From Astrobacterium formosum (GTDB lineage Bacteria > Pseudomonadota > Alphaproteobacteria > Rhizobiales > Xanthobacteraceae): 64,000 nucleotides of DNA. The position numbers and the translations under genes were made by a program. The stretch is taken from contig JAVDCA010000008.1 of the NCBI GenBank assembly GCA_030848545.1, positions 1-64,000 of the forward strand. Direction: 5' to 3'. Positions 1-11,162 of the stretch are shown here, piece after piece. Position 1 is the stretch's first letter. Every line of letters begins with the position of its first letter. Below the pieces are notes generated by a model. That model had not been told where the DNA came from, made no database searches, and saw only the letters and a program-made list of their open reading frames with translations.

Positions 1-31
1 CGCCGGCGTCGTCGCGAGCATCATCGAGTAA
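1..31 (+). CDS. tuf: Elongation factor Tu, last 9 codons (5' truncated by window edge)
   Basis: The first bases read AGVVASIIE followed by TAA, which matches the C-terminal end of bacterial EF-Tu. EF-Tu carries aminoacyl-tRNA to the ribosome. A tuf copy directly upstream of rpsJ is the usual order in alphaproteobacteria (rpsL-rpsG-fusA-tuf-rpsJ), which supports the call even though only nine residues are visible. Confidence 0.8.
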   Translation, partial: AGVVASIIE

Positions 32-82
32 GGACGCGCATCGGGGCGTGGGAAACCGCGCCCCTTGCCGTGGAGAAAGCCC

Positions 83-391
83 ATGAACGGCCAAAACATC
101 CGCATCCGGTTGAAGGCGTTCGATCACCGCATTCTCGACGCTTCGACGCGCGAGATCGTGGCGACCGCCAAGCGAACGGGTGCGCAGGTGCGCGGGCCCA
201 TCCCGCTGCCGACCAAGATCGAGAAATTCACCGTCAACCGTTCGCCGCACATCGACAAGAAGAGCCGCGAGCAGTTCGAGATGCGTACCCATAAGCGGCT
301 GCTCGACATCGTCGATCCGACGCCGCAGACGGTCGACGCACTCATGAAGCTCGACCTCGCCGCCGGCGTGGACGTGGAAATCAAGCTCTAG
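83..391 (+). CDS. rpsJ: 30S ribosomal protein S10
   Basis: S10 (102 aa) sits in the head of the small subunit and, with NusB, also takes part in transcription antitermination. The protein begins [19 protein letters not shown] and contains the conserved [17 protein letters not shown] segment; length equals the family norm. I chose the ATG at 83, preceded by a GGAGA ribosome binding site, over an in-frame TTG at 65 that would add six residues unlike the family. It is the first gene of the S10 operon, 52 bases after tuf. Confidence 0.98.
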   Translation: MNGQNIRIRLKAFDHRILDASTREIVATAKRTGAQVRGPIPLPTKIEKFTVNRSPHIDKKSREQFEMRTHKRLLDIVDPTPQTVDALMKLDLAAGVDVEIKL

Positions 392-420
392 GCCTTACGT
401 GGCAAACGAGGATCGGACCG

Positions 421-1140
421 ATGCGTTCGGGAGTGATCGCACAGAAGATGGGGATGACGCGGGTGTTCACGGACGCCGGCGAACATGTTCCCGTCACAGT
501 GCTCAAGCTTGGCAACTGTCAGGTTGTCGGGCACCGCACTATGGACAAGAACGGCTATGTGGCGCTGCAGCTCGGCGCCGGCAGTCGCAAGGTGAAAAAC
601 ATCACCCGTGCGGATCGCGGCAATTTCGCGATCGCGAAGGTGGAGCCCAAGCGCAAGATCGCCGAGTTCCGGGTCAGTGACGACTCCATGCTCCCTGTCG
701 GGGCGGAGATCACAGCCGACCATTTCGTCGTCGGCCAGTTCGTCGACGTCACCGGAACTTCGATCGGCAAGGGCTTTGCTGGCGGCATGAAGCGCTGGAA
801 TTTCGGCGGTCTGCGTGCCACCCACGGTGTGTCGGTTTCGCACCGTTCGATCGGCTCGACCGGCGGCCGTCAGGACCCCGGCAAGACGTTCAAAAACAAG
901 AAGATGCCTGGCCACATGGGTGTCGATCGGGTGACCACGCTCAATCTGCGCGTCGTCTCCACCGACGTCGAGCGCGGCCTGATCATGGTCGAGGGTTCGG
1001 TGCCCGGCGCCAAGGGCGGCTGGATCACGGTGCGCGACGCCGTCAAGAAGGCTTTGCCGAAGGACGCGCCGCAACCCGGCAAGTTCCGCTTCGGCCAAGC
1101 GGCGGCGTCCGACGCTGCGCCTGCGCAGGAGGGTGCGTGA
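421..1140 (+). CDS. rplC: 50S ribosomal protein L3
   Basis: L3 (239 aa) is a primary 23S rRNA binder reaching toward the peptidyl transferase centre. Diagnostic segments are [16 protein letters not shown] at the N-terminus, [16 protein letters not shown] in the middle and [18 protein letters not shown], whose Gln is the residue methylated by PrmB in enterics. A short Ala-rich tail ([13 protein letters not shown]) follows the conserved fold, as often seen in Rhizobiales. The gene ends one base before the rplD start codon, so translation is probably coupled. Confidence 0.98.
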   Translation: MRSGVIAQKMGMTRVFTDAGEHVPVTVLKLGNCQVVGHRTMDKNGYVALQLGAGSRKVKNITRADRGNFAIAKVEPKRKIAEFRVSDDSMLPVGAEITADHFVVGQFVDVTGTSIGKGFAGGMKRWNFGGLRATHGVSVSHRSIGSTGGRQDPGKTFKNKKMPGHMGVDRVTTLNLRVVSTDVERGLIMVEGSVPGAKGGWITVRDAVKKALPKDAPQPGKFRFGQAAASDAAPAQEGA

Positions 1141-1141
1141 C

Positions 1142-1762
1142 ATGAAACTCGACATCACCACTCTCGGCGGTGAGGCGGCCGGTTCGCTCGATCTGTCGGA
1201 CGACATCTTCGGTCTCGAGCCTCGCACCGACATCCTGCATCGCTGCATCAACTGGCAGCTCGCCAAGCGGCGCGCCGGCACCCACAAGGTGAAGAACCGC
1301 GCCGAAATCTGGCGCACCGGCAAGAAGATGTACAAGCAGAAGGGCACCGGCGGCGCCCGCCATGGCTCCGCCCGTGTACCCCAGTTCCGCGGTGGCGGAC
1401 GTGCCTTCGGACCTCTCGTGCGCAGTCATGCCATCGAGCTGCCCAAGAAGGTGCGGGCGCTGGCGCTCAGGCACGCCCTGTCCGCCAAGGCCAAGGACGG
1501 CGGCATCGTCGTCATCGACTCCGCGACGGTCGCCGAGGGCAAGACCAAGGCGCTCAAGACCGCCTTCGCCAAACTCGGGCTCGCCAACGCGCTGATCATC
1601 GACGGCGCGCAGGTGGACGCCAACTTCTTCCTGGCGGCGCGCAACATTCCGGACATCGACGTGCTGCCGGTGCAGGGCATCAATGTCTACGACATCATGC
1701 GACGGCATAAGCTGGTGCTGACCCGCGCCGCCGTCGATGCGCTGGAGGCACGGTTCAAATGA
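1142..1762 (+). CDS. rplD: 50S ribosomal protein L4
   Basis: L4 (206 aa) binds 23S rRNA and lines the exit tunnel with a long loop; in enterics it also represses the S10 operon, which is not shown here. The loop signature [12 protein letters not shown] is present at about residues 60-75 and the globular domain ends ALEARFK. I start at ATG 1142 rather than the GTG at 1133, which overlaps the rplC stop and adds only MRD. The last four bases overlap the rplW start (ATGA). Confidence 0.98.
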   Translation: MKLDITTLGGEAAGSLDLSDDIFGLEPRTDILHRCINWQLAKRRAGTHKVKNRAEIWRTGKKMYKQKGTGGARHGSARVPQFRGGGRAFGPLVRSHAIELPKKVRALALRHALSAKAKDGGIVVIDSATVAEGKTKALKTAFAKLGLANALIIDGAQVDANFFLAARNIPDIDVLPVQGINVYDIMRRHKLVLTRAAVDALEARFK

Positions 1763-2058
1763 CCACCAAAGACCCGCGCCATTACGACGTGATCAAGGCG
1801 CCGATCATCACCGAAAAGGCGACCATCGCCTCGGAGACGAACCAGGTGCTGTTCCGCGTCGCCCGCAACGCGACCAAGCCGCAGATCAAGGAAGCGGTGG
1901 AGAAGCTCTTCGACGTCAAGGTGAAGGCCGTCAACACCATGCTCCGCAAGGGCAAGAAGAAGGCCTTCAAGGGCACGCTCGGCGTGCAGCAGGACTTCAA
2001 GAGGGCGATCGTGACCCTCGAAGAGGGCCACCGCATCGACGTCACCACCGGTCTGTGA
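1759..2058 (+). CDS. rplW: 50S ribosomal protein L23
   Basis: L23 (99 aa) lies at the mouth of the exit tunnel and is the docking site for trigger factor and SRP. The N-terminal [15 protein letters not shown] motif and the [10 protein letters not shown] loop identify it; length is normal. ATG 1759 overlaps the rplD stop in an ATGA junction, a sign of translational coupling. Confidence 0.98.
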   Translation: MTTKDPRHYDVIKAPIITEKATIASETNQVLFRVARNATKPQIKEAVEKLFDVKVKAVNTMLRKGKKKAFKGTLGVQQDFKRAIVTLEEGHRIDVTTGL

Positions 2059-2072
2059 GGGGCTAGAACACC

Positions 2073-2909
2073 ATGGCACTCAAGACGTTCAAGCCGACCA
2101 CGCCGGGGCAGCGCCAGCTGGTGATCGTCGACCGCTCCGCCCTCTACAAGGGCAAGCCGGTCAAGGCGCTCACCGAGGGCAAGCCGGCGACCGGCGGCCG
2201 CAACAACAACGGCCGTATCACCGTGCGCTTCCGCGGCGGCGGCCACAAGCAGTCCTATCGCCTCGTCGATTTCAAGCGCTCCAAGGCCGACCAGCCGGCG
2301 CGCGTCGAGCGCATCGAATACGATCCCAACCGGACCGCTTTCATCGCGCTCCTCAAATACGAGGACGGCACCCAGGCCTACATCCTGGCGCCGCAGCGGC
2401 TGGCCGAGGGCGACACCGTGGTGTCCGGCGAACATGTCGACATCAAGCCTGGCAACGCCATGCCGATTGGAAACATGCCCATCGGCACCATCGTCCATAA
2501 TGTCGAGCTCAAGATCGGCAAGGGCGGGCAGATCGCGCGTTCGGCCGGCACCTATGCCCAGATCGTCGGCCGCGACCAGGAATACGTGATCGTGCGGCTC
2601 AACTCGACCGAGCAGCGCCTGGTACACGGCCGTTGCCGCGGTACGGTCGGAGCGGTGTCGAACCCGGACCACATGAACACTTCGATCGGCAAGGCCGGTC
2701 GCAATCGTTGGCTCGGTCGCAAACCGCACAACCGCGGCGTCTCCATGAACCCGGTCGACCATCCGCTTGGTGGCGGTGAAGGCCGTTCGTCCGGCGGCCG
2801 GCATCCGGTGACCCCGTGGGGCTTCCCCACCAAGGGCAAGAAGACCCGGGTCAACAAGAAGACCACCAAGTTCATCGTTTCGAGCCGCCACGTGCGGAAG
2901 AAGAAGTAA
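2073..2909 (+). CDS. rplB: 50S ribosomal protein L2
   Basis: L2 (278 aa) is one of the most conserved ribosomal proteins and is needed for subunit joining and peptidyl transfer. The sequence has the N-terminal [15 protein letters not shown], the oligonucleotide-binding fold in the middle, and the C-terminal [16 protein letters not shown] with the His considered critical for peptidyl transferase. It starts 14 bases after rplW and has the usual Lys/Arg-rich end (VRKKK). Confidence 0.99.
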   Translation: MALKTFKPTTPGQRQLVIVDRSALYKGKPVKALTEGKPATGGRNNNGRITVRFRGGGHKQSYRLVDFKRSKADQPARVERIEYDPNRTAFIALLKYEDGTQAYILAPQRLAEGDTVVSGEHVDIKPGNAMPIGNMPIGTIVHNVELKIGKGGQIARSAGTYAQIVGRDQEYVIVRLNSTEQRLVHGRCRGTVGAVSNPDHMNTSIGKAGRNRWLGRKPHNRGVSMNPVDHPLGGGEGRSSGGRHPVTPWGFPTKGKKTRVNKKTTKFIVSSRHVRKKK

Positions 2910-2925
2910 GGCGAGGACCAGAAAC

Positions 2926-3216
2926 ATGACGCGTTCGGTCTGGAAAGGTCCGTTCGTCGACGGCTATCTGCTCGCAAAGGCAGATGCTGCGCGCTCGTCG
3001 GGCCGTCACGATGTGATCAAGACGTGGAGCCGGCGTTCGACGATCCTGCCGCAGTTCGTCGGACTGACTTTCGGCGTCTACAATGGTCACAAACACATCC
3101 CGGTGATCGTCACCGAGGAAATGGTCGGGCACAAGTTCGGCGAGTTTTCGCCGACCCGCACTTTCCACGGTCACTCCGGGGACAAGAAGGCCAAGCGCGC
3201 CTCAGGCGCCGCGTGA
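2926..3216 (+). CDS. rpsS: 30S ribosomal protein S19
   Basis: S19 (96 aa) forms a complex with S13 in the head of the 30S subunit near the A-site t[31 protein letters not shown] and [16 protein letters not shown] are the hallmark segments. It is slightly longer than the 92-residue average because of the tail [10 protein letters not shown]. Spacing to rplB is 16 bases. Confidence 0.98.
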   Translation: MTRSVWKGPFVDGYLLAKADAARSSGRHDVIKTWSRRSTILPQFVGLTFGVYNGHKHIPVIVTEEMVGHKFGEFSPTRTFHGHSGDKKAKRASGAA

Positions 3217-3230
3217 GCGGAGGATAGGCG

Positions 3231-3611
3231 ATGAGCAAACAAGCACGTCCCCGCAGCCTCGCGGATACCGAGGCTAAGGCGGTCGCCCGGATGCTCCGGG
3301 TGAGTCCGCAGAAATTGAACCTGGTCGCGCAGTTGATCCGCGGCAAGAAGGCCTCGACGGCGCTCGCCGACCTGGAATTCTCGCACAAGCGTATCGCCCG
3401 CGACGTCAAGAAATGCCTGCAGTCGGCGATCGCGAACGCCGAGAACAACCACGATCTCGACATCGACGATCTCGTGGTGGCGCAAGCGCATGTCGGCAAG
3501 GGCTTGGTGATCAAGCGCTTCCATCCACGCGGCCGCGGCCGCGCCGGAAAGATCCTGAAGCCGTTCTCGCACCTGACGATCGTTGTCCGTCAGGTCGAGG
3601 CGAGCGCGTAA
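3231..3611 (+). CDS. rplV: 50S ribosomal protein L22
   Basis: L22 (126 aa) binds 23S rRNA and projects a beta hairpin into the exit tunnel. Family features are [20 protein letters not shown] and the hairpin residues [14 protein letters not shown]. An N-terminal stretch of about a dozen residues ([14 protein letters not shown]) makes it longer than the enteric protein, which is common in alphaproteobacteria. It starts 14 bases after rpsS and ends 14 bases before rpsC. Confidence 0.98.
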   Translation: MSKQARPRSLADTEAKAVARMLRVSPQKLNLVAQLIRGKKASTALADLEFSHKRIARDVKKCLQSAIANAENNHDLDIDDLVVAQAHVGKGLVIKRFHPRGRGRAGKILKPFSHLTIVVRQVEASA

Positions 3612-3625
3612 AGCGGAGAGGACCG

Positions 3626-4327
3626 ATGGGTCAGAAGGTCAATCCGGTCGGGCTGCGTCTGGGCATCAACCGGACGTGGGACTCGCGCTGGTACGCGGGC
3701 AAGACGGAATACGGCAAGCTCCTGCACGAGGACATGAAGATCCGCGAGGAGCTGCACGGTGCTCTCAAGCAGGCGGCGGTGTCGAAGATCGTCATCGAGC
3801 GTCCGCACCGGAAGTGTCGCGTCACCATCCACTCGGCGCGTCCGGGCGTGGTGATCGGCAAGAAGGGCGCGGACATCGAGAAGCTGCGCAAGAAGGTGGC
3901 GGAGCTCACGAAGAGCGACGTCGTCATCAACATCATCGAGATCCGGAAGCCGGAGCTCGACGCCCAGCTGGTTGCCGAATCGATCGCCCAGCAGCTCGAG
4001 CGCCGCGTCGCCTTCCGGCGCGCCATGAAGCGCGCCGTGCAGTCGGCCATGCGTCTGGGCGCCGAGGGCATCCGCATCAACTGCTCGGGCCGTCTCGGCG
4101 GCGCCGAAATCGCCCGCATGGAGTGGTACCGTGAAGGCCGCGTGCCGCTGCATACGCTACGCGCCGACGTCGATTACGGGGTCGCGACGGCGTTCACGAC
4201 CTACGGCACGTGCGGGGTCAAGGTGTGGATCTTCAAAGGCGAGATCCTCGAACACGATCCGATGGCGCAAGACAAGCGGATGGCCGAAGCCGAAACCGGT
4301 CGCCCGTCCCGCCGTGACGCAGCGTAA
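3626..4327 (+). CDS. rpsC: 30S ribosomal protein S3
   Basis: S3 (233 aa) forms part of the mRNA entry channel. The N-terminus [20 protein letters not shown] is typical, and the KH RNA-binding domain shows its loop as [11 protein letters not shown]. The open frame continues upstream into rplV, but ATG 3626 after the GCGGAGAGGA ribosome binding site is the family start. The C-terminus ends with the common basic segment RPSRRDAA. Confidence 0.98.
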   Translation: MGQKVNPVGLRLGINRTWDSRWYAGKTEYGKLLHEDMKIREELHGALKQAAVSKIVIERPHRKCRVTIHSARPGVVIGKKGADIEKLRKKVAELTKSDVVINIIEIRKPELDAQLVAESIAQQLERRVAFRRAMKRAVQSAMRLGAEGIRINCSGRLGGAEIARMEWYREGRVPLHTLRADVDYGVATAFTTYGTCGVKVWIFKGEILEHDPMAQDKRMAEAETGRPSRRDAA

Positions 4328-4362
4328 GCCGCGAGACGAGAATTTGAGAGAGGCGTAGTGCC

Positions 4363-4776
4363 ATGCTTCAACCGATGCGCACCAAGTTCCGCAAGGCGCA
4401 CAAGGGCCGCATCAAGGGGGTCGCCACGTCGGGCGCCGCCTTGAGCTTCGGCGAATACGGACTGAAGGCGATGGAGCCGGAACGGGTCACGTCCCGTCAG
4501 ATCGAAGCGGCGCGCCGTGCCATGACGCGCCACATGAAGCGCGCCGGCCGCGTCTGGATCCGCATCTTCCCGGACGTTCCGGTGTCGAAGAAGCCCATCG
4601 AAGTGCGCATGGGCAAAGGCAAAGGCGCGCCGGAACTGTGGGTCGTGCGCATCAAGCCGGGCCGTGTGCTGTTCGAGGTCGACGGCGTGTCGGCGGAGAT
4701 CGCCAAGGAAGCGCTGACGCTCGCCGCCGCCAAGCTGCCGATCAAGACGCGCTTCGTCGCGCGCATCGCCGAATGA
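4363..4776 (+). CDS. rplP: 50S ribosomal protein L16
   Basis: L16 (137 aa) helps position the A-site tRNA. The first residues [19 protein letters not shown] are diagnostic, as are the [20 protein letters not shown] and [11 protein letters not shown] segments. Length is that of the family. It is followed closely by rpmC. Confidence 0.98.
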   Translation: MLQPMRTKFRKAHKGRIKGVATSGAALSFGEYGLKAMEPERVTSRQIEAARRAMTRHMKRAGRVWIRIFPDVPVSKKPIEVRMGKGKGAPELWVVRIKPGRVLFEVDGVSAEIAKEALTLAAAKLPIKTRFVARIAE

Positions 4777-4787
4777 GGACCGACGCC

Positions 4788-4997
4788 ATGCTCAAGACCG
4801 GGGACCTCAAGACGATGACCGTCGACCAACTGGACGACGAACTCATCAAGCTTAAGAAAGAGCAGTTCAACCTGCGATTCCAGCGGGCCACCGGACAGCT
4901 CGAAAACACGTCGCGCGTGCGTGAAGTCCGCCGCGACATCGCCCGCATCCGCACGGTCGCGCAGCAGAAGCGTGCCGCGCAGCCGAAGTCGAATTGA
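4788..4997 (+). CDS. rpmC: 50S ribosomal protein L29
   Basis: L29 (69 aa) is a small two-helix protein next to L23 at the tunnel exit. The sequence [20 protein letters not shown] and the segment [20 protein letters not shown] are typical. ATG 4788 is preceded by GAGGA at a good distance. An in-frame ATG at 4773 overlaps the rplP stop and would add MRTDA; I consider it less likely because of the spacing and the family length. Confidence 0.96.
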   Translation: MLKTGDLKTMTVDQLDDELIKLKKEQFNLRFQRATGQLENTSRVREVRRDIARIRTVAQQKRAAQPKSN

Positions 4998-5010
4998 GGG
5001 AGGCCGGGAT

Positions 5011-5262
5011 ATGCCGAAGCGCATGCTCCAGGGCATCGTCGTCTCGAACAAACAGGACAAGACCGTCGTGGTCAGGGTCGAGCGGCGGTTCACCCACCCG
5101 GTCCTGAAGAAGACGGTGCGGCAGTCGAAGAAATACTATGCCCACGACGAGAACAACGCCGTCTCGATCGGCGACGTGGTCAAGATCGAAGAGAACCGCC
5201 CGATCTCCAAGCTCAAGCGCTGGGTCGTGGTCGAAGACGACGGCAAGGCCAAACTGAAGTAA
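5011..5262 (+). CDS. rpsQ: 30S ribosomal protein S17
   Basis: S17 (83 aa) is an early-assembly protein of the 30S body with an OB fold. It begins [20 protein letters not shown] and contains [20 protein letters not shown], both family hallmarks. The start at 5011 is set by the preceding GAGGGAGG ribosome binding site and by the family N-terminus, although the frame is open further upstream. Confidence 0.98.
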   Translation: MPKRMLQGIVVSNKQDKTVVVRVERRFTHPVLKKTVRQSKKYYAHDENNAVSIGDVVKIEENRPISKLKRWVVVEDDGKAKLK

Positions 5263-5308
5263 TGCGCGCGTTCCGCGCGACAACATTTGAAGGACCGAGG
5301 ACAGCATC

Positions 5309-5677
5309 ATGATCCAGATGCAGACCAACCTCGACGTGGCGGACAACTCGGGTGCACGACGTGTCATGTGCATCAAGGTGCTTGGCGGTTCCAAGCGCAA
5401 GTACGCGACCGTCGGCGACGTCATCGTCGTCTCCGTCAAGGAGGCGATCCCGCGCGGGCGCGTCAAGAAGGGCGACGTCATGAAGGCGGTCGTCGTGCGC
5501 ATCGCCAAGGACATCAAGCGCGCCGACGGTTCGGTCATCCGCTTCGACCGCAACGCGGCCGTGCTGATCAACGCCCAGGCCGAGCCGGTCGGTACCCGCA
5601 TCTTCGGACCGGTGCCGCGCGAGCTGCGCGCCAAGAACCACATGAAGATCATCTCGCTCGCCCCGGAGGTGCTGTGA
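5309..5677 (+). CDS. rplN: 50S ribosomal protein L14
   Basis: L14 (122 aa) lies at the subunit interface (bridges B5/B8). [20 protein letters not shown] and the C-terminal [18 protein letters not shown] are diagnostic, and length is exactly that of the family. It opens the classical spc section of the cluster. Its stop TGA shares a base with the rplX start (TGATG). Confidence 0.98.
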   Translation: MIQMQTNLDVADNSGARRVMCIKVLGGSKRKYATVGDVIVVSVKEAIPRGRVKKGDVMKAVVVRIAKDIKRADGSVIRFDRNAAVLINAQAEPVGTRIFGPVPRELRAKNHMKIISLAPEVL

Positions 5678-5994
5678 TGGCCGCCAAAATCCGCAAGGGC
5701 GACAAGGTCGTCGTACTCACCGGGCGCGACAAGGGCCGCTCCGGCGAGGTCGTTTCGGTGCGTCCGGACGAGGGGCGCGCGCTGGTGCGCGGCGTCAACC
5801 TGATCAAGCGGCACCAGAAGCAGACGGCCAACCAGGAGGGCGGGATCATCTCCAAGGAATCGCCCATCCACCTGTCCAACATCGCGATCGCCGACCCCAA
5901 GGACGGCAAGCCGACACGGGTCGGTTTCAAGGTCCTGGCCGACGGCAAGAAGGTCCGCATCGCCAAGCGTTCGGGAGCCGAGATCGATGGCTGA
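5677..5994 (+). CDS. rplX: 50S ribosomal protein L24
   Basis: L24 (105 aa) starts assembly of the 50S subunit by binding the 5' end of 23S rRNA. The KOW motif [20 protein letters not shown] is at residues 4-23, followed by [18 protein letters not shown]. The start ATG overlaps the rplN stop by one base. Its last eight bases overlap the rplE start. Confidence 0.98.
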   Translation: MAAKIRKGDKVVVLTGRDKGRSGEVVSVRPDEGRALVRGVNLIKRHQKQTANQEGGIISKESPIHLSNIAIADPKDGKPTRVGFKVLADGKKVRIAKRSGAEIDG

Positions 5995-6727
5995 CACCGA
6001 TAAGAAAGAAGCCAAGAAGGCCGACAAGGCGCCGAAGGGCGACAAGTCCGAGAAGGCCAAGGCCGTCGCCGGCGGCGCTCCGGGCGGCAAGGTTGCAAAG
6101 GCCGAGAAGGTCGCCAAGGGCGCGCCCGCCGACAAGGGCGAGAACGCCGACAAGAAGAAGACCCGGCCGAAGGCCTCGTCGGGCGAAGTGCCGCGCCTGC
6201 GCAAGCAGTACGACGAGGCGGTGCGCGCCGAGCTCACCGAAAAGTTCGGCTACAAGAATCGGATGCAGGTCCCGGGGCTGCAGAAGATCGTCATCAACAT
6301 GGGCGTCGGCGAAGCGGTCAACGACCGCAAGAAGGTCGAGGCGGCCGCGGCCGATCTCGCGCTGATCGCCGGTCAGAAGGCGATCGTCACCAAGGCCCGC
6401 AAGGCGATCTCGAACTTCAAGCTGCGCGAGCAGCAGCCGATCGGCTGCAAGGTGACGCTGCGCAAGGCCCGCATGTACGAGTTCCTCGACCGGCTGGTGA
6501 ACATCGCGCTGCCGCGCATACGCGACTTCCGCGGCCTCAATCCGAAGAGCTTCGATGGCCGCGGGAACTACACCATCGGGATCAAGGAACACATCGTATT
6601 TCCGGAGATCGACTACGACAAAGCAGCCGAGATCTGGGGCATGGACATCACCGTCTGCACTTCTGCGCGTACCGACGACGAGGCGCGAGCGCTGCTGACG
6701 GCTTTCAATTTCCCGTTCCGGCAGTGA
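5987..6727 (+). CDS. rplE: 50S ribosomal protein L5 with a long Lys/Ala-rich N-terminal extension
   Basis: L5 binds 5S rRNA and forms a bridge to the small subunit. The conserved fold runs from about residue 69 ([31 protein letters not shown]) to the end (AFNFPFRQ) and has the normal length of about 178 residues. Before it lies an extra segment of about 66 residues made almost only of Lys, Ala, Gly, Asp and Glu. The ATG at 5987 overlaps the rplX stop by eight bases, the junction expected for coupled translation, and I see no good ribosome binding site at the GTG near 6188 that would remove the extension. The extension is probably disordered; its function is unknown to me. Confidence 0.95.
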   Translation: MADTDKKEAKKADKAPKGDKSEKAKAVAGGAPGGKVAKAEKVAKGAPADKGENADKKKTRPKASSGEVPRLRKQYDEAVRAELTEKFGYKNRMQVPGLQKIVINMGVGEAVNDRKKVEAAAADLALIAGQKAIVTKARKAISNFKLREQQPIGCKVTLRKARMYEFLDRLVNIALPRIRDFRGLNPKSFDGRGNYTIGIKEHIVFPEIDYDKAAEIWGMDITVCTSARTDDEARALLTAFNFPFRQ

Positions 6728-6771
6728 GGCGGCGAGCCCCGTCCTCAGACGCGGAGACTCAGGAGACTTGA

Positions 6772-7077
6772 ATGGCGAAGAAGAGCTCGATCGAGAAGAA
6801 CAATCGGCGCCGCAAGATGGTGAAGCTGGCGGCGGGCCGTCGTGCGCGCCTGAAGGCGATCGCGCGCGACAAGGACAAGCCGATGGAGGACCGTTTCGCG
6901 GCGGCGCTCAAGCTGGCCGAATTGCCGCGCAACTCGTCGGCGACGCGCATCCGCAATCGCTGCGAGGTCACCGGCCGTCCGCGTGGATTCTACCGCAAGC
7001 TCAAGATGAGCCGCGTGGCGCTGCGTGAATTGGGCTCCAAGGGCCTGATCCCCGGCCTTGTGAAGTCGAGCTGGTGA
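6772..7077 (+). CDS. rpsN: 30S ribosomal protein S14 (zinc-free form)
   Basis: S14 (101 aa) is a head protein of the 30S subunit. [16 protein letters not shown] at the start and [18 protein letters not shown] near the end identify the long, zinc-independent form; only one Cys is present, so no zinc ribbon can form. It sits in the standard place between rplE and rpsH. Confidence 0.98.
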   Translation: MAKKSSIEKNNRRRKMVKLAAGRRARLKAIARDKDKPMEDRFAAALKLAELPRNSSATRIRNRCEVTGRPRGFYRKLKMSRVALRELGSKGLIPGLVKSSW

Positions 7078-7090
7078 GGAGGGTCGGACC

Positions 7091-7489
7091 ATGAATGTGA
7101 ACGATCCGATCGGCGACATGATCACCCGGATCCGCAACGCCCAGCAGCGTGCGAAGTCCAAGGTGTCGACGCCGGGCTCGCGCCTGCGGGCGAGCGTGCT
7201 CGAGGTTCTTAAGGCCGAAGGCTACATCCGCGGCTACACCGCGGTCGACCACGGCGACGGCAGAAGCGAGCTCGAGATCGAGCTCAAATACTTCGACGGC
7301 GCCCCGGTGATCCGCGCCATCGAGCGGGTGTCGAAGCCCGGGCGGCGCGTTTACGCCTCGGTCAAGGCGTTGCCGCGGGTCAACAACGGTCTCGGGGTCG
7401 CCGTCGTGTCGACGCCCAAGGGCGTGATGGCCGACCATGCCGCCCGCGACGCCAATGTCGGCGGCGAAATCCTTTTCACCGTGTTCTAA
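7091..7489 (+). CDS. rpsH: 30S ribosomal protein S8
   Basis: S8 (132 aa) binds helix 21 of 16S rRNA and in enterics is the translational repressor of the spc operon. The N-terminal [17 protein letters not shown] and C-terminal [11 protein letters not shown] segments are typical and length is normal. It begins 13 bases after rpsN behind a GAGGAGGG ribosome binding site. Confidence 0.98.
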   Translation: MNVNDPIGDMITRIRNAQQRAKSKVSTPGSRLRASVLEVLKAEGYIRGYTAVDHGDGRSELEIELKYFDGAPVIRAIERVSKPGRRVYASVKALPRVNNGLGVAVVSTPKGVMADHAARDANVGGEILFTVF

Positions 7490-7507
7490 GGGCGGGAGAC
7501 CACTGAC

Positions 7508-8041
7508 ATGTCTCGCATCGGAAAGAAGGCGGTGGCGGTCCCCTCGGGCGTGACCGCGAGCGTCGACGGCCAGACCGTCAAGGTCAAGGGCCCCAAGGGC
7601 GCCATGCAGGTAGTGCTGCCTGACGAAGTCCATGTCCAGATGGAGGACGGCCACGTCAAGGTCGACCCCCGTCACGAGACCAAGCGCGCGCGCTCCATGT
7701 GGGGCACCTCGCGAACGCTGGTCGCCAACCTGGTCACCGGCGTCACCAAGGGATTCGAGCGCAAGCTCGAGATCACCGGCGTCGGTTATCGCGCCGCCGT
7801 GCAGGGCAAGAACCTGCAGCTGGCGCTCGGCTACAGCCACGACGTCGTCTATCCGATCCCGGAAGGGATCGCGATCGTGACGCCGAAGCCAACCGAAATT
7901 CTGATCTCCGGCATCGACCGGCAGAAGGTCGGCCAGGTCGCGGCCGAGATCCGAGGCTACCGCAAGCCCGAGCCCTACAAGGGCAAGGGCGTGAAGTACG
8001 CAGGCGAATACATCTTCCGCAAGGAAGGCAAGAAGAAGTGA
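7508..8041 (+). CDS. rplF: 50S ribosomal protein L6
   Basis: L6 (177 aa) is a two-domain protein near the sarcin-ricin loop. [15 protein letters not shown] opens the protein, [19 protein letters not shown] is in the middle, and the C-terminal signature [15 protein letters not shown] is present. Length is that of the family. Confidence 0.98.
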   Translation: MSRIGKKAVAVPSGVTASVDGQTVKVKGPKGAMQVVLPDEVHVQMEDGHVKVDPRHETKRARSMWGTSRTLVANLVTGVTKGFERKLEITGVGYRAAVQGKNLQLALGYSHDVVYPIPEGIAIVTPKPTEILISGIDRQKVGQVAAEIRGYRKPEPYKGKGVKYAGEYIFRKEGKKK

Positions 8042-8053
8042 CGGGAGCCGAAC

Positions 8054-8416
8054 ATGGCGCAAACCAGTAAGCAGGTCGATCGGCGCAAGGCGCGTGTGCG
8101 TCGCGCCGTCAAGGCCGCCGCCGGCGCGCGGGTGCGGCTGTCGGTGCACCGCTCGTCGAAGCACATCTACGCGCAGGTCATCGACGACGTTAAGGGCGTC
8201 ACCCTGGCGGCGGCGTCATCGCTGGAGAAGGACCTGCGGTCCTCGCTCAAGACGGGTGCCGACATCGGTGCCGCCAAGACGGTCGGCAAACTGCTCGCGG
8301 AGCGGGCGTCCGCCAAGGGCGTCAAGGAAGTGGTGTTCGACCGCGGCCGGTACATCTATCACGGCCGCGTCAAGGCGCTCGCCGACGCAGCCCGCGAGGG
8401 CGGCCTCAACTTCTAA
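8054..8416 (+). CDS. rplR: 50S ribosomal protein L18
   Basis: L18 (120 aa) binds 5S rRNA together with L5. The Arg-rich N-terminus ([14 protein letters not shown]), the segment [18 protein letters not shown] and the C-terminal [17 protein letters not shown] identify it. It starts 12 bases after rplF with a GGGAG ribosome binding site. Confidence 0.98.
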   Translation: MAQTSKQVDRRKARVRRAVKAAAGARVRLSVHRSSKHIYAQVIDDVKGVTLAAASSLEKDLRSSLKTGADIGAAKTVGKLLAERASAKGVKEVVFDRGRYIYHGRVKALADAAREGGLNF

Positions 8417-8455
8417 CGGGATTCACGAGGGCTCGGCGCCCTAAGGAAACGAAAA

Positions 8456-9019
8456 ATGGCACGTGAACGCGAACGAGGGCACGAGCGGGAAGAGCGGGAC
8501 AGCGAGTTCGTCGACAAGCTCGTCCACATCAACCGCGTCGCCAAGGTGGTCAAGGGCGGCCGGCGGTTCGGCTTTGCCGCGCTGGTCGTCGTCGGCGACC
8601 AGAAGGGTCGGGTCGGCTTCGGCCACGGCAAGGCGCGCGAGGTGCCGGAGGCGATCCGCAAGGCGACCGACGCGGCCAAGCGCGGCTTGATCCGCGTGCC
8701 GCTGCGCGAAGGTCGCACGCTGCATCACGACGTCGCCGGCCATCACGGCGCCGGCAAGGTGCAGCTGCGCGCCGCGCCTCCCGGCACCGGTATCATCGCC
8801 GGCGGCCCGATGCGCGCCGTGTTCGAGACGCTCGGCATGCAGGACGTGGTGGCGAAGTCGCTTGGCTCGTCGAATCCCTACAACATGGTGCGGGCGACCT
8901 TCGACGCGCTCAAGAACCAGGATTCGCCGCGTTCGGTCGCCGCCCGCCGCAACGTCAAGGTTTCGGCTCTCCAGGCGCGTCGCCGCGAGGGTGCCGACGC
9001 CGACGCCACCGCCGAGTGA
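8456..9019 (+). CDS. rpsE: 30S ribosomal protein S5
   Basis: S5 (187 aa) takes part in decoding fidelity and in the mRNA entry helicase site. The double-stranded RNA-binding fold shows [18 protein letters not shown] and [35 protein letters not shown] is the C-terminal signature. The N-terminus is rich in Arg and Glu ([14 protein letters not shown]), as usual in this group, and there is a short acidic tail. Confidence 0.98.
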   Translation: MARERERGHEREERDSEFVDKLVHINRVAKVVKGGRRFGFAALVVVGDQKGRVGFGHGKAREVPEAIRKATDAAKRGLIRVPLREGRTLHHDVAGHHGAGKVQLRAAPPGTGIIAGGPMRAVFETLGMQDVVAKSLGSSNPYNMVRATFDALKNQDSPRSVAARRNVKVSALQARRREGADADATAE

Positions 9020-9039
9020 GCCCGGGACGAGGATTGGAC

Positions 9040-9225
9040 ATGGCCAAGACCATCAAAGTGCAACAAATCGGCAGCCCGATCCGCCGTCCGGCCGACCAGC
9101 GTGCGACCCTCAAGGGTCTCAAGCTCAATCGCATCGGACGGACATCTGAACTGCCGGACACGCCCGCCACCCGCGGCATGCTGACCAAGGTCAAGCATCT
9201 CGTGCGCATCGTCGGCGACAAGTGA
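9040..9225 (+). CDS. rpmD: 50S ribosomal protein L30
   Basis: L30 (61 aa) is a small protein of the large subunit. The sequence [20 protein letters not shown] followed by [20 protein letters not shown] is typical. The start at 9040 has a GAGGA site upstream; an in-frame ATG-like start at 9016 would only extend into rpsE. Confidence 0.97.
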   Translation: MAKTIKVQQIGSPIRRPADQRATLKGLKLNRIGRTSELPDTPATRGMLTKVKHLVRIVGDK

Positions 9226-9283
9226 CATTCGTCGGTCCGCGCCAACGGGCGGGGACCGGACCAGGATCATCCAGGAGCGAGCG

Positions 9284-9772
9284 ATGAAGCTCAACGAAAT
9301 CGCCGACAATGCCGGCTCGCGCAAGAAGAAGATGCGCGTCGGTCGCGGCATCGGTTCGGGCAAGGGCAAAACCGGCGGACGCGGCGGCAAGGGCCAGACG
9401 GCCCGTACCGGCGTGCGCATCAAGGGTTTCGAGGGCGGCCAGATGCCGCTGCATCGGCGCCTGCCCAAGCGCGGATTCAACAACATCTTCGCGCTGAGCC
9501 TCAACGAAGTGAATGTCGGCCGGGTGCAGGCGGCGATCGACGCCGGCAAGCTCAAGACCGACGGCGCGGTGGATGAGGCGGCCCTCGTGGCCGCGGGCAT
9601 CCTGCGTCGCGCCAAGGATGGCGTGCGCTTGCTCGGGTCGGGCGAGATCACCGCCAAAGTCGATTTCGTCGTCCACGGGGCGTCGAAGTCGGCGGTCGCG
9701 GCGGTCGAAAAGGCGGGCGGCTCGGTCAAAATCCTGGCACCTAAGAAGGACGAAGGCGAAAAGGCGGCCTGA
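9284..9772 (+). CDS. rplO: 50S ribosomal protein L15
   Basis: L15 (162 aa) is a late-assembly protein of the large subunit. The Gly/Arg/Lys-rich first half ([20 protein letters not shown]) and the segment [16 protein letters not shown] are diagnostic. The C-terminal globular half ends with a Lys/Glu-rich tail. It is followed after 58 bases by secY. Confidence 0.98.
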   Translation: MKLNEIADNAGSRKKKMRVGRGIGSGKGKTGGRGGKGQTARTGVRIKGFEGGQMPLHRRLPKRGFNNIFALSLNEVNVGRVQAAIDAGKLKTDGAVDEAALVAAGILRRAKDGVRLLGSGEITAKVDFVVHGASKSAVAAVEKAGGSVKILAPKKDEGEKAA

Positions 9773-9830
9773 TGCCCATATAGGGCGGTAGCCTCAAGCC
9801 TTATTGGGGGGCGTAACGGGAGCCTCGGTC

Positions 9831-11158
<1,328 letters not shown>

Positions 11159-11162
<4 letters not shown>

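Noticed and set aside
65-82. TTG start giving six extra residues on S10
   Set aside because: The extra residues MPWRKP do not occur in the family, and a ribosome binding site precedes the ATG at 83.
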